DNA from: Hygrophila difformis
Taxonomy: Eukaryota > Streptophyta > Magnoliopsida > Lamiales > Acanthaceae
NCBI GenBank assembly: GCA_030278955.1
Contig: JAOANR010000005.1
Location: forward strand, 35,839,105 to 35,903,104
Length of the DNA: 64,000 nt
Direction of reading: 5' to 3'
Shown here: positions 51,201 to 62,351 of the stretch, in pieces
How positions within the stretch are numbered: the stretch's first letter is position 1
How the letters are laid out: each line of letters opens with the position of its first letter
Position numbers and translations under genes: made by a program
Notes under the pieces: generated by a model
What the model saw: only the letters and a program-made list of their open reading frames with translations
The model's database searches: none
What the model was told of the DNA's origin: nothing

Positions 51201-52524
51201 TAGATTTTCCCCTGTAAGTGGCATCCTTATCATAAAGCCACGGTCTTCCAAGCAAAATGTGAAATGCGTTCATGTAGGGGTGTGCATCGGTCGGTTCGGT
51301 TAACCAAACCAAACCGAAATCCAAAACCGAATTAAAAACCGAAATTTTTGTAAAAACCAAAACCGAACCGAAATTGAAGAAAACCGAAATAACCAAACCA
51401 AAATATTTCGGTTCGGTTATACCGGTTAACCGAACCGACCGAACTATTTTTCTAAAAAAATAAAATAATTTTGATCAAATCCATTACCATTTCAAACTGT
51501 AAATTCGCTCTATCAAACAAAAACATCATATAAAGCAGATAATAAATAACGAATAGTTCAAATACGAAACAATATAAAAGTCTCAAAACTCTCGACATTA
51601 GTTCTCACTTCTCATCCACACAAACCATAATAAAGCAGATAATAAATAACGAAAAACAGTCATCCATCTAATAGTTCATTAAACAACTGGGAAGTAGCCG
51701 AGTAGGGACGAAGGGGAACTGGGAAGGGGAAGGGGGTGAACGGCGGAATTGAAATGGATGGGCCGATGGGGATTGGGGAATGGTCGAATGGATAGGGTTA
51801 GATATTAGGGGTAATATTTATTTTTTTAAATATATATATTATTTAAATTTCGGTCGGTTCGGTTAACCGAATTATAAATTTTTGAAAACCGAAAACCGAA
51901 TCGAAAATCGAAATGTTAGATGTTCGAAACCAAACACCGAACCGAAATCCAAAAAACCGAACCAAATAGCAAAATTCGGTTCGGTTCGGTCGGTTTGTTC
52001 GGTTTCGACCGAAATTTGCACACCCCTACGTTCATGGGAACGACATCACATACTATCCTATCCGAGTAGGTGCCCTTCGTGATAGGGACCCATACCTGTT
52101 GGGAGACCTTGGTTTTGCCACTGTTGTTCATCCAGTGCAGTAAGTAGGAACTATAATGCTCTTTAGTTGGTAGTTGTAATATGCGCACAGTATACAAACT
52201 GACAATATTAGTGCAGCTACCATTATCAACGATGAAAGTGGCATTATTGCCTTGAATAGTGCAACGACAATGGAAGAGATTCTCCCTTTGTTCGTTGGGC
52301 GATATTTCTAGCTCTCTGTCAGCATTTAAAGCCCTCATTGCTACCAACAGATTTACGTCTTCTTCATTGTCTTCATCGATTTCTGGATTGACTGGTTCAT
52401 CAATTTGATATCGTCTCAGATCTTCATCACAATCATTCTCTTCTTCTGAATCAACAACCTTGAACACTCCTGGTTCAACCTCGATCACTGGTCTTTCCTC
52501 CTCGCCAGTATTTTGTATCGCCAC
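48088..52524 (-). pseudogene. Gypsy pol: protease, RT, RNase H, integrase, interrupted
   Basis: Protease region FIVDNGSCTNIV near 52230 (DNG where DSG is common). A hAT MITE splits the next part (51275-52028). RT starts near 50860 (GLPPLRGVEHRIDFVPG), shifts frame near 50690, and has [10 protein letters not shown] near 50320 with Glu in place of the second catalytic Asp, then another frameshift near 50290. RNase H ([22 protein letters not shown]) and integrase with its HHCC finger (HFGKD, CLVC) follow; a TGA lies before DRDAKF (48937-48939). The C-terminus runs into the 3' LTR and ends at 48088. Confidence 0.9.
51275..52028. mobile_element. hAT-like MITE inside Gypsy pol (754 bp)
   Basis: A perfect 8-bp duplication CGTTCATG flanks it (51267-51274, 52029-52036). 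The ends TAGGGGTGTGCATCGGTCGG and TTTGCACACCCCTA are inverted repeats, with dense inverted CGGTTCGGTTAACC motifs inside. Removing it and one duplication rejoins the pol frame (VVPMN with AFHILLGRPW). Confidence 0.95.
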
Positions 52525-53901
52525 TCGTCTTGGATTATTGCATTCATTGGCATAATGGCCTTTCTTGCGACATTCCCAACAAGTGATTTCTCTTTTGTCT
52601 TTGGCGGGTGGATGTTGTTCTCGGCCCTGGGTTCTGTTCCTATCTCCCCGGTTCTACTCCCTGAAATTCTTTCCCAATTCAAACCTTTTAGGCTTGTAAC
52701 ATCCCTCATCACGAACCGGCGACGGTGTAGGCTGTGGATTTTTGGGTCTCTCTGTCCGCTCAGGTGGTCGAATCAACCACGGTTTATTTGGGTTGTAACC
52801 GGTAGAAGTCCGATGGGTTCTCCTCTTGAGTTGGGCCTCAAATTTTGCAGCTTTTCTCACCAGATCAATGATATTCACATACCCTCTCATGTCCATTTCT
52901 TCGAAGATTTCGAGCCTCAGACCTTTTGCAAATCTGGTCAGAGTGATCAACGGGTCTTCATTGAACTGTGCTCGCATCATGAGCATTTCCATTTCGCGGT
53001 AGTATTCCTCAATAGTTCTTGACTCCTGCTTCAGACTGATCACCTTCATGAACATGTCTGGTTTGTAGGTGGGAAGCATGAATCTTCTCTCCATGAGCTG
53101 TAGGAAATATTCCCAGTCGGTGACTTGGGGCTGTCCGGCATTGTGATAATCAATTGTGAACTTTTGCCACCATAGTTGGGCATATTCCTTGAATTCTTGA
53201 AATGCCAGTTGGATCTTTTTGAAATCAGAGTAGTTGTGGCAGTTGTAGATCATTTCCATGGTGTTCTTTCAATCATGAAATTCATTAGGATCACTGGTTC
53301 CTCTGAAAGTAGGAATGGTGAACTTAATGCATTGCAGATTGTCGTCCACGTCATCTGGATCATCTATGTTTATTACAGGTGCATTTCGGGGTCTGTTTGG
53401 CATAGGTGGTGGCGGCATGGCCAAAGGATCATTGATGCGCAGCCCTTCGTCGACTGGAGGAGGAGGAGGAATTGGTGCTTTCAGAGGTGGCCTTGGAGCA
53501 CGGGGCTCTTGTCGTCGATCAAATGTCCCGATCGCGACCTGTTCTTCTTCCCTTTCAGCTAGGGCTTCCTCCGCATCAGCCATGTCCGTTCCTTGGACTT
53601 GGCTATTGCTTCCAGATGCTCCATTCTGTCCAGAGGTGGAAGGATGATAGAATGCATCTTCCAGCCTTCGTTCAACCCGTTGCATCAATCGCTGTGCTGA
53701 AGCCTCATCTTGTAATTTCATGCGTCCTGCAAATTCATTGCTCAGATTATCAATGCGCTCATTTACAACAGTAATATTTGAAACATTAGCATCAAGAGTT
53801 TGCTTAAGGGTTTCGAAATCAGCCCTTTCAACAGTATTCTCGTTCATTGCTCGTATCATTTCCATGATATCAGTCAAATTTGGCTCTGTGTTTCCTGCCA
53901 T
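52525..53901 (-). pseudogene. Gypsy gag with in-frame stops
   Basis: Start ATG at 53901 (MAGNTEPNLTDIMEMIRAMN). A Pro-rich and acidic N-terminal part leads into the retrotransposon gag domain (EYAQLWWQKFTIDYHNAG; FMKVISLKQESRTIEEYYREM) and a zinc knuckle CWECRKKGHYANEC at about 52540-52582. One TGA (53269-53271) follows NEFHD and another stop lies near 52654; the frame is otherwise intact across both, so few mutations separate it from an open gene. Confidence 0.85.
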
Positions 53902-54485
53902 TACACTCAGAAAAATAATATAGATATAATGTGGGTCAGAAACTAAGTGCTGAAATATGTAGAGTGAACTCTCAAATGTACACTCAGTATCGGTCCTCAA
54001 CACCACTTCAATCCGTCACCTGCTCAAATAGTTCAATCAGATGCAAGAGAAGTACACACAAGTATTTTGTACGCACAGCTCAAGAGTCAAATGAACTGTC
54101 CGACTCAATCAAAGAATGCAAAGAAATGTATGTATGTACTGCATTCTGATCAAGTTCACAGTCTTAAACAGATATCGCAAGCAAAGAACAGTGATATTTG
54201 TCCCAATTTAGAAGTGGAAAATAAAGCTCACAAGAAAAAAAATCACTCGAGAAATAAAACCCAATTTACTCAAATGACTTCTCGGGCTAGGTTTCACAAA
54301 ATGCTAGTCACGATATTCACTTTATTGTACAAGTACTCGAGTGGCTTCTCGGGCTATGTTTCAAATTGTGCCAGTCCGATGTTCACTTTATTGTAAATTC
54401 ACTCAAAACACTCAAATATGTGAAAGGAAAAATAATGCTGGGGATGAGATTGCACCACAAACACTTGAAAATTCTGGGGACAATC

Positions 54486-54745
54486 GATGCGGTTTAGAGG
54501 GGGTCAATGCGGTATATACCGCCTCGATGTAGACCGCCTCAATGCCAATGCCTTAGTGGATTTCTGCTACTTGCGTGAGGCGATGCGGTTTAGCGAGACT
54601 TGATGCGGTTTATACCGCCTCAGTAGACCGCATCGAGGAGAGTTCCAGGCTTAGAAAATTTTCTTGCTCAATTGGAGTCGATGCGGTTTACTTGTATGGG
54701 ATGCGATTTAATCAGACCGCATCAACTTGGGGAGACCGCATGGAG
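54486..54745. repeat. Same palindrome array in the Gypsy leader
   Basis: Between primer site and gag: GATGCGGTTTAGAG, AATGCGGTATATACCGCCTC, GATGCGGTTTATACCGCCTC, AGACCGCATC and variants. The motif is therefore not confined to the LTR. Confidence 0.9.
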
Positions 54746-55323
54746 GAGAGAGAAAGCCTTGGCCTACAATTCTTGACTTGTTCCTCCTTTTTCGGTTGTG
54801 TGTCTGGTACTTCCTTGGAGAATTAAATGCAGTAGATTTCTTACAATATCATCACACTAAACAAGGTGCCGAATTTGAATATGATTGGACATTTAATGAT
54901 CACGGCTACGCATACTAGCCATTTCCATGCAAGATCAAACCTATACTATTCCATCAAGTTTGCCAAGAACACTTTGGATATTGGATGAACACACCAAGAA
55001 CACGGTATGAACACTCAACTTACAAGATGATTTCTCACACTCCCAACCCGAAAACCCTTCACTGTTTGCTCTTAATGATCTTGTTTAATCCAACAAACTC
55101 AAATAATCATGCAAGCACATTCATACATGAGATTAGGATAACAAGACTAACATCAACAACAAACAAAAACATACAAGATATGGAGAAAATGGTATGGCCG
55201 AGAGTTACAAAGGCACAAATATTTTTAGGGTTTTCTAGATTTTTAAGCAAGGAGAAACACAACATAAAACATGGAAAATAACATGGAAATATAGAGAATA
55301 ATCCTATTGCACTAACAAGTTTG

Positions 55324-55335
55324 GCTCTGATACCA
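55324..55335 (-). other. Primer binding site of the Gypsy element
   Basis: TGGTATCAGAGC on the minus strand, complementary to the 3' end of initiator methionine tRNA, twelve bases inside the 5' LTR. Confidence 0.9.
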
Positions 55336-55347
55336 AATTTCTATATA

Positions 55348-56640
55348 TGTCGTAGATCGAAACTTGTTTAGTGACAATATCCGATTAGTGGTAATGAATT
55401 TTAGGGTTAGGTAAATGATGATTAGAAGAATAGGAATATGGAAGATGATGAAGAACAAGAACACACACAAAAGATGGATATAATATAAGATGATGAAACT
55501 AAATTGAGAGATAAAGGTTAAGAAAGCTTATGAATGAAGGGGACCCGAACTTGCCAAGGGAAATGAGGTTAACTCAAGACAAATGGCTTCCTTCAAGTGC
55601 ATCATTCATTGACAATCCATCGAGCAAGCTTCCAACTTGATGGCGTGAGGGAAATGAACATAAGTTCAAGACAAACACGGATGGGGGAGAACACTTTTGA
55701 GAGAGTGTTCTCGGTTGTGAACTTTGAAAATATGAGAATGGATTTCAATATTAAGCAAAGTTGATTACAAAGTGTGGGAGGACCTATATATATAGTCCAA
55801 GCCACAAGGAAAAACAAGAGAATACAATAAAATATAATGTTGAGCTCAAAATTAGCCAAAGTACAAAGTGATGCGGTTTAAAGGAAGGCGATGCGGTTTA
55901 TACCGCAAACGATGCGGTATATACCGCATTGATACAAAAAGACCGCATTGCTTTGGAGAAAAAAAGGCTTCAAGGCATCTGGGGTGATGCGGTTTAATTC
56001 GATGCGATATATATCGCATCGGCCAAACCGCATCGTTTTTGAATGTTGTCTTCAGGCCTTGTGCCAGCACTTTGGAGTCGATGCGGTATATGTGGTGCGA
56101 TGCGGTTTATACCGCATCGAAGAGACCATCTCGTTTCTTCAGTTTGTTTCTTCCTCCGAAGTCGATGCGAAATAGATCATTCGATGCGGTTTATACCGCC
56201 TCGCGGAAACCGCATCGTTTCTTCGGACTTGGCTTTTTCGACAAAATTAATGCATGCGGTTTTAAGTGATGCGGTTTAGGGTGATGCGGTTTAAACCACA
56301 TTACTTAGACCGCATGCACTCAATCGCATGTGTTGGATTTTTGGGCCTCTTCATGCTTGTTGGGCTTTCTTGTGCATCATAAGGCCTTTTTCTATCCTTA
56401 TTTAATTCCGATGTGGGGAATCCATGTTGGGAATCCATGTTAATGGATTCCGGGCTTGTCCGGGCTTGATCTATCCGAATCATTATTTGCAGTTTTTGGG
56501 CTTCCTGGGGTTCCAAGTTATCTGTTTCCTGCAAGAAAAATTTATACAGTGCATCAGCAAATTTATTGGCCTTTTGTTTGGAAACTGGCCCTTCGGGGAT
56601 TATTGGAATAATTAATCAATTGGTTCTGGCGACTACGCCA
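55348..56640 (-). repeat. 5' LTR of the Gypsy element
   Basis: Pairs with 46970-48244. The palindrome array is at about 55869-56325, with one extra GATGCGGTTTA unit near 56269-56290 and a short duplicated GGGAATCCATGTT near 56416-56440. Confidence 0.95.
55869..56325. repeat. Same palindrome array, 5' LTR copy
   Basis: Counterpart of 47507-47930. Some sites differ between LTRs (CGATGCGATATATATCGCATC here), and several differences keep both arms paired. Confidence 0.9.
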
Positions 56641-56724
56641 CTCCTGCTGTACACAGAGGTCATGTCCAGAGACTTCATTGAAGATTTCTGTGAGACTGAC
56701 ACAATCTCTGTTCATTTGGACATG

Positions 56725-56881
56725 ATATCCTCGCAACACATTTTTCCATCAAAGTTTCAGTTTATAATCTATTGTACTTTGCTGCTGCTGCAAAAGGGTA
56801 ATAAATTTAAATTATTAGCATTCCCTGATTCTTAGACCCATCAAGCATTGAAATTCATATTGTCATCCTTAGCTTTCAAAC
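56725..56881 (+). other. U12-type AT-AC intron in the TTC4 fragment
   Basis: The exon ends HLDM at 56724 and resumes MFSEES at 56882, as in the uninterrupted protein family. The 157-bp intron starts ATATCCTC and ends AC (56880-56881), with ATCCTTAGC at 56866-56874, nine bases before the end, matching the U12 branch site TTCCTTAAC at 7 of 9. No GT-AG pair restores this junction. Confidence 0.85.
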
Positions 56882-56962
56882 ATGTTCTCAGAGGAAAGTC
56901 CACTGCTGCATTTGGACACAAAAAATGCATACGCACATGATGCTCTGGAGTTGTACTATAAG

Positions 56963-57870
56963 GTAAAATATGTCCATTTTTTGTATGAGGGGACAGTGTA
57001 TATGCGTTATGCACAACTTTCTATGGTTTTATGTGAGTTATTCAAGTTTAACTTGGCCCCTTACCAGGCTTTTGAACATTATGGGCTGCTCTATACCTTT
57101 CTATGGTTTTATGTGAGTTATTTAAGTTCAACTGCTGACCATTTGACCAGATGGATGCTCTGTACCTCTCAATTCCAAGATATAGAATTGTTAATGCAGC
57201 CATTTAAGAAAGGGCATGTTTATTTGGTGTGGTTTGTGAACAATTTAGAGAGAGGGTTTTGCTGAAGAATCTGTCTCCAACCTCCAATGCAACAAAAGAA
57301 TTAGATGAAATAAATGATGTACACTATGATTTATCCCAATATTTTGTAGTCACATCCAAATAATTCTTTTCAAAATTAACATTGTAGAATGAGACACTGG
57401 TCCCATATGTGTTTGCTTTGTAGTTCGTATTTTTTAAATATTATTGATTTGTTAGTATTTTATAGTATAAAGTGGTATCTTGATCTTAAATGTAGGCCTA
57501 ACTATAGTATAGCCAACTGGCCATATAATTATTGTTCTTAAAACAGTCCATTTATATATGTGATGACAGTGACTCAAGAAAATCCTTCATAATCTGGGAG
57601 TATTTAGTGGTTAAATAGGCCCAAGCAAGATGCTGGTTATCAGAAGAATACAGTCGAGTCGGAGGATGTTTCTTGTGGCTTGTGGGAAACTGATTAGGCT
57701 ATTGAATACTTTGTTATGGATCGAGTATCTTCATTTGGATATAATGATTTCATTATTTAAAATCTTCTTTGTACTTATTTGGTAAGAAAATGACTCACAA
57801 TTCACAATTATGAATCTGGATGTCATTCAGTGATTTCTTTTTCAGCAGTTATCCATACATACAAGTATTT
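56963..57870 (+). other. Helitron interior after the TTC4 fragment
   Basis: No TTC4 C-terminal exon is found. A direct repeat of about 38 bp (CTTTCTATGGTTTTATGTGA) occurs at 57017 and 57097, offset 80 bp. The open frame at 56882-57265 beyond 56962 is intron read-through. Confidence 0.45.
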
Positions 57871-57875
57871 GTATG

Positions 57876-58135
57876 TGAAGGTCCCTTTTTAACTAAGATT
57901 AAGTTATCGTCGTTATTCGTGTGTTGCAACTTTATGTTAATGGAAAGAAGTAAAAACACTAAGAATTTGTTAACCCAGTTCGGTCGTGAGACCTACATCT
58001 GGGGGATACCAATCCAGGCGATCTAGACTAAGAAGAACCAAAAACTCTACAGACTTCAACCTAGATTCAAACTAGAAACGGACTCAACACTAGACGAACT
58101 ATCTAGATGAACTCCATTGTTGAGACTCCCCCTCA
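57876..58135 (-). repeat. Truncated 3' LTR of the SIRE-like element
   Basis: Matches 62352-62611 almost base for base. It stops at CCCCCTCA, where the RT sequence begins; these few bases fit both sides of the junction. Confidence 0.9.
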
Positions 58136-60600
58136 TCCTGTTGCTTCACTTGTAGTCCTAAGAAGTAAGTCAACTCTCCTATCATACTCATTTCAAACTC
58201 CGACTGCATAGCTTTAACAAAGTCGTTTCTGAGATGTTCTGACGTTGCTCCAAAGATAATGTCATCAACATATACCCGTGCAATTATGAAGTGGTCGTTC
58301 TCATGTTTGATAAACATCGTTTTATCAGCTTCTCCTCTTTTGTAACCATTGCAGATGAGAAATGAAGACAATCGATCATACCAAGCTCTAGGAGCTTGCT
58401 TAAGTCCATAAAGTGCACCCTTCACTCGATAAACATGATTTGGTCTAGATGGATCCTCAAAACCAGCAGGCTGTGCCACAAAGATCTCCTCCTTGATCTT
58501 TCCATTTAAGAAAGTTGTTTTGATGTCAAGTTGATACAACTTGAAATCCATAGAACAAGCAAAAGCTAATAAAATTCGGACAGCTTCCATTCTAGCTACA
58601 GGAGCGAATGTTTCACCATAATCCAAACCTTCTATTTGTGTGAAACCTTGAGCTACCAAGCATGCTTTATTCCTGATGATATTTCCTTGTTCATCTGTTT
58701 TGTTCCTAAAGACCCACTTAGTACCAATGACATTGATGTTCTGCGGTTGTTCGACCAACTCCCAAACATCATTTCTTTCGAATTGAACCAACTCGTCTTG
58801 CATTGCTGCTATCCAATATTCATCCATGAGGGCTTCAGATACATTCTTTGGCTCCACTTTAGATATGAAATAGTTTAGTCCTGCCAACTCTCTGTAATTA
58901 ACTCTTTTGCTTCTAGTAAGTCGTTGAGCGCTTGGATCACCAATAATGTCTTGCTGTGAGTGATGCTTCAGAGTTCTTGGACCTTTTCTCTTATCCAAAA
59001 CAGTAGTTTCAGAACTTTCTACACACTCTTCTGAAAGTTGCTCAGATTGATCTCCTTCATCATCATCAATATCAACTCCATCAAACTGATGTTGATCTGA
59101 TGTCTCAACTACAGATGTTTCTGGAATGCTGGAAGTAGGAACACTAGGTACTGGATCATCCAACTCTCTAGATGGTAGATTATACTGATCTTTAAATAGT
59201 ACATTGACTGACTCAGTAACCTTCTTAGCTTGAGTTAGATAAACCCGAAAAGCTCTTGAGTTGTTTGAGTAACCCAAAAACCATCCTTCTTCAGATCTTG
59301 CATCAAACTTTTAAAGATGTTCCCTGTCCCTGTAGACAAAACATTTTGATCCAAAAATATGAAAATATTTAAGAGTAGGAGTGTTACCATTCCAGATTTT
59401 GTAGGGTGTGTCGTTAGTGTGAGGTCGCAACAACACTCGATTGATGATGTGGCAAGCTGTGTGAACTGCTTCGGCCCAAAATGACTTGCCAAGTGTGCTA
59501 GCATGCAGCATAGAACTTGCCATCTCTTGGAGAGTCCTATTCTTTCTTTCAGCAATCCCATTTTGTTGAGGCGTTTTTGGTGCAGAAAACTCATGAGAAA
59601 TTCCATGGTTGTTACAGAAATGTTCGAACTCCTGGTTTTCGAACTCACGTCCATGATCGGTCCTTATTCTCTTAATTTTGATTTGCTTCTCATTCATTAG
59701 CTTTAGGCTCAATTTCTCAAATTGCTGGAATGCTTCATCTTTACTCCTGAGAAAACAGACCCAAGTAAATCTCGAAAAATCATCTACAAGAACTAAAGTA
59801 TACATTTTGCCATTTAGGCTTTCAGTTTCTGTAGGACCCATGAGATCCATGTGAATAAGTTCTAAGCAGTGACTTGTTGAGATTCCATCAGTCTTCTTGT
59901 GTTTGGTTCGTGTCTGCTTTCCTTTAGAACAATCAACACAGGTAAGATCTTTATTGTTATGAAGTTTTGGCAACCCTCTGACAGCTTTGGAACAGCTCAG
60001 TTTGTACAAAGTTTGGTAGTTGATATGTCCTAGCCTTTTGTGCCACAAGTTTATAAGATCATCTCTGCTAACTAGTGCCTTGGCCAGATTCACTTCCAAA
60101 GTATAGCAATTATTTTTAGAGCGTTTCCCTGTCAAAATATTATTTCTCATGCAATAAAAACTTCACAAAAGTTCTTAGTAAAGATAACAAGAGCATCTTC
60201 ATCACATAATTGACTTATAGAAATGAGATTAGTAGTAAGCCCTTCTACATGATAAACCTTAGAAAGTTGAGATAAATCTCCACTCTCTATATTACCAAAA
60301 CCTGTAATCTTACTCTTTGCACCATCACCAAAAACAACATCTCCACAATCTTTAGCAGTGAAATTGCTCAGAGTCACTTTATCTCCAGTCATATGCCTTG
60401 AACAACCTGAATCAAAGTACCATCTTTTACTTCGAAGTTGTTGCTCTGAAGTCAGAACAACAAGGCATTGAGATACTTTTCTCTTTGGCACCCATTCTTT
60501 CTGAATAATAATCTTCTTCTTCAAATCATCATTGGGCCAAACCACTTGACGTCCGTTCATAAGATCACGAACTATTCTCATGCATGTTTCAGCTGTATGG
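58099..60600 (-). pseudogene. SIRE-like pol: protease, integrase, partial RT
   Basis: From right to left: a second knuckle CVYCSLPGHTAETC near 60600; protease WYFDSGCSRHMTGD near 60410; a stop at 60147; the integrase finger (LWHKRLGHINYQTLYKL, CVDCSKGKQTR) and core (LELIHMDLMGP, IRTDHGREFENQ, TPQQNGIAERKNRTLQ) to about 59311; a frameshift; then RT with the intact motif RVYVDDIIFGAT near 58270. Translation ends in LTR sequence after GLQVKQQDEG. RNase H is absent. Confidence 0.9.
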
Positions 60601-60626
60601 CCAGGAAGACTGCAGTAAACACACTC

Positions 60627-62282
60627 TCAACGTCGTTTGGATGATGTGGAAACATCTTGTTGAGACAATGAACTTGAGTCGGCATTTAAGTTTCCTCCAC
60701 TAACAAACAATCTTTTTCCAGTAGATCCTTGACTCTTATAACCAATTCCTCTCATGTCTTTATAGCTCTTCCCAATAGAGAGTACTTCATCCAGTTTGCC
60801 CTTACTCTTAACCATTTTCTTCAAATCAGCAATTTGATCTTTCAGGGCGATCAACTCCTTCTGAAGAGATTCCTTTTCCTTAAACAATGTTGAGTTCTGA
60901 ACCTTGACCTCTTCATACTCTGTCCTCAGAACATTTAGATCATCAACAGCTTTAACCTTCTGAGACTCTGCTTTGTTGGGTGTCAGCTCGATGTCTGTGA
61001 GTTGTTTCAACAACTTCTATTTTTCCAAAACAGCTTCATCAAACTCTTCCTTAAGATCTTCATAGATTTCAACAAGCTCAACATAAAGATTACCTGATTC
61101 ACCTGAAACAATAGAGGAAATGTCAGCAATTAATTGTTTTGACTCAGGATTACCTTCCACATGAGTAGGACTAGCTTCTCTCGTCATGTATGCTACAACT
61201 TCTTCTTCATCACTAGATTGTTCATTAGAAGCTTCAACTTCTGAATCATCATCACTTAGTGTGGCTTGAAGTGCTTTTCCTCTCCTCTTCTTGGCTGTAG
61301 GACACTCCTTTTTGACATGACCTTTCCCACCACATTCAAAGCATATGATTTCATTGTCTTTCTCAGTATCTTCATCATCTCTTGATTTCTTAGGCTTTCG
61401 AAATTTCCCATCAAATTTCTTCTCCCTTTTGAAATTCTGCGCCTTGGTCGTTGATGGAGCGTCAGAACTTCTAGTCAAATTCCTGTTTGACTGGAACTTT
61501 TGAAAGCGTTTGTTCTGCAGCATCTTCGCAATCTTCTTGGAAAGAAAATATACATCATCTTCAGAGATTTCTGTAGCATCTTCCTCAGCCTTGAATGCGA
61601 TGTTCTTCTGGGATTTCTCGGTTGCATGATGATTCATCTCATATGTTTGCAAGATTCTCACTAATTCTCTAAGATACATGGTCTTGATCTTCTCTACTTC
61701 CTCAAGAGCTGAAACTTTCCATGAATACTTCTTTGAAACAGATCTGAGGAATTTTTTCACCAATTTTGGTCCTTCAAAGGTCATTCCAAGTGCTGTGGCT
61801 TGATTGACAATGTCGATGAATCTTCCATAATATGTTGAAACGTCTTCATCATTTGTCATCCGCAGACTATTGAAGATAGACTCGATCCGATGTAGCCTGG
61901 TAGATTTAACATCCTCCGAACCTTCATGTTGAGTTTCCAAGAAATTCCATGCTTCATAGGCGGTAGTGCAGTTGGCGATCATCCGAAATTGAGGTTCATC
62001 CATGGCACCGCTGATTGCATTTAGAGCTGTGTAATTTGCTTGCCGTAAATTCTTTTCATCTTGTGTCAACTCAGATTTCCTTGCCGGACGGATTTTTGGA
62101 GGTTTAGTCGATCCTTCTGGGGGCTTGTCTTCTCTGGTTGGATGCGTCCATGGCTCAAGAACAGACTCCCAGACCTCTTCTCCTTGTGCTAACAGATAAT
62201 TCTTCATTCTTGCTTTCCAATAGGCGTAGTCATTTCCATCGAACAATGGTGGTCGTGCATTCGATGCTCCTTCTCGAATCAT
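60627..62282 (-). pseudogene. SIRE-like gag, one internal stop
   Basis: ATG at 62282, sixty bases inside the primer site. UBN2-like gag (PPLFDGNDYAYWKARMKNYL; TAYEAWNFLETQHEG) and a zinc knuckle CFECGGKGHVKKEC near 61330. After 421 codons a TAG (61017-61019) interrupts; the same frame continues with a coiled coil (EYEEVKVQNSTLFKEKESLQ) and stops again at 60627. The C-terminal coiled coil is typical of SIRE-type gag. Confidence 0.9.
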
Positions 62283-62336
62283 GATTCTTGAATCTTGAAA
62301 AATGAATGGATTTTTCTCAGCTACGTTTGAGAATCA

Positions 62337-62348
62337 GCTCTGATACCA
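62337..62348 (-). other. Primer binding site of the SIRE-like element
   Basis: TGGTATCAGAGC on the minus strand, three bases inside the 5' LTR; complementary to initiator methionine tRNA. Confidence 0.9.
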
Positions 62349-62351
62349 AAT

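Larger units (their letters stand above)
46970..56640 (-). mobile_element. Ty3/Gypsy LTR retrotransposon inserted in the TTC4 fragment
   Basis: LTRs of 1,275 bp (46970-48244) and 1,293 bp (55348-56640), written TG(C/T)CGTAGATCG to GACTACGCCA on plus. On the minus strand a primer site TGGTATCAGAGC (55324-55335) follows the 5' LTR, then gag, protease, RT, RNase H, integrase (Gypsy order), then a purine tract (complement of TCCCCTCCCCC at 48245) before the 3' LTR. The RNase H and integrase resemble plant chromovirus-type elements, though no clear chromodomain is visible. Single stops, frameshifts and a hAT insertion disable it. Confidence 0.95.
46356..56962 (+). pseudogene. TTC4-like TPR co-chaperone gene fragment, split by a Gypsy element
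   Basis: Exon pieces match plant homologues of tetratricopeptide repeat protein 4, an HSP90/HSP70 co-chaperone: 46356-46487 (YANRAHVHLLLGNYRRAL), 46566 to about 46757 (VIYRAAKGSLALNLLDEPKSYC), 46841-46969 (FEDKGVKFGKPMYQELT, WLDINNILRWPL), 56641-56724 (LLLYTEVMSRDFIEDFCETD) and 56882-56962 (MFSEESPLLHLDTKN). The TPR and middle regions are present; the N-terminal region and the C-terminal domain are absent. It is broken by a 16-A run (46915-46930) that shifts the frame, by no recognisable donor after the second exon (TAG at 46761), and by the 9.7-kb Gypsy element inside the third. Introns are kept, so it was copied as DNA, fitting Helitron capture. Confidence 0.85.

Noticed and set aside
55324..55335. 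Initiator-tRNA-like match as a tRNA gene
   Set aside because: Only the 12-base primer complement is present, not a cloverleaf; the same holds at 62337-62348.
46356..56962. TTC4-like locus as a functional host gene
   Set aside because: No N- or C-terminal exons, a frameshifting A-run, a missing donor and a 9.7-kb insertion in an exon.
57876..58135. 260-bp direct repeats (57876 and 62352) as the full LTRs
   Set aside because: No target duplication fits those borders; GTATG is found only if the right LTR extends to 63015, so the left LTR is truncated.
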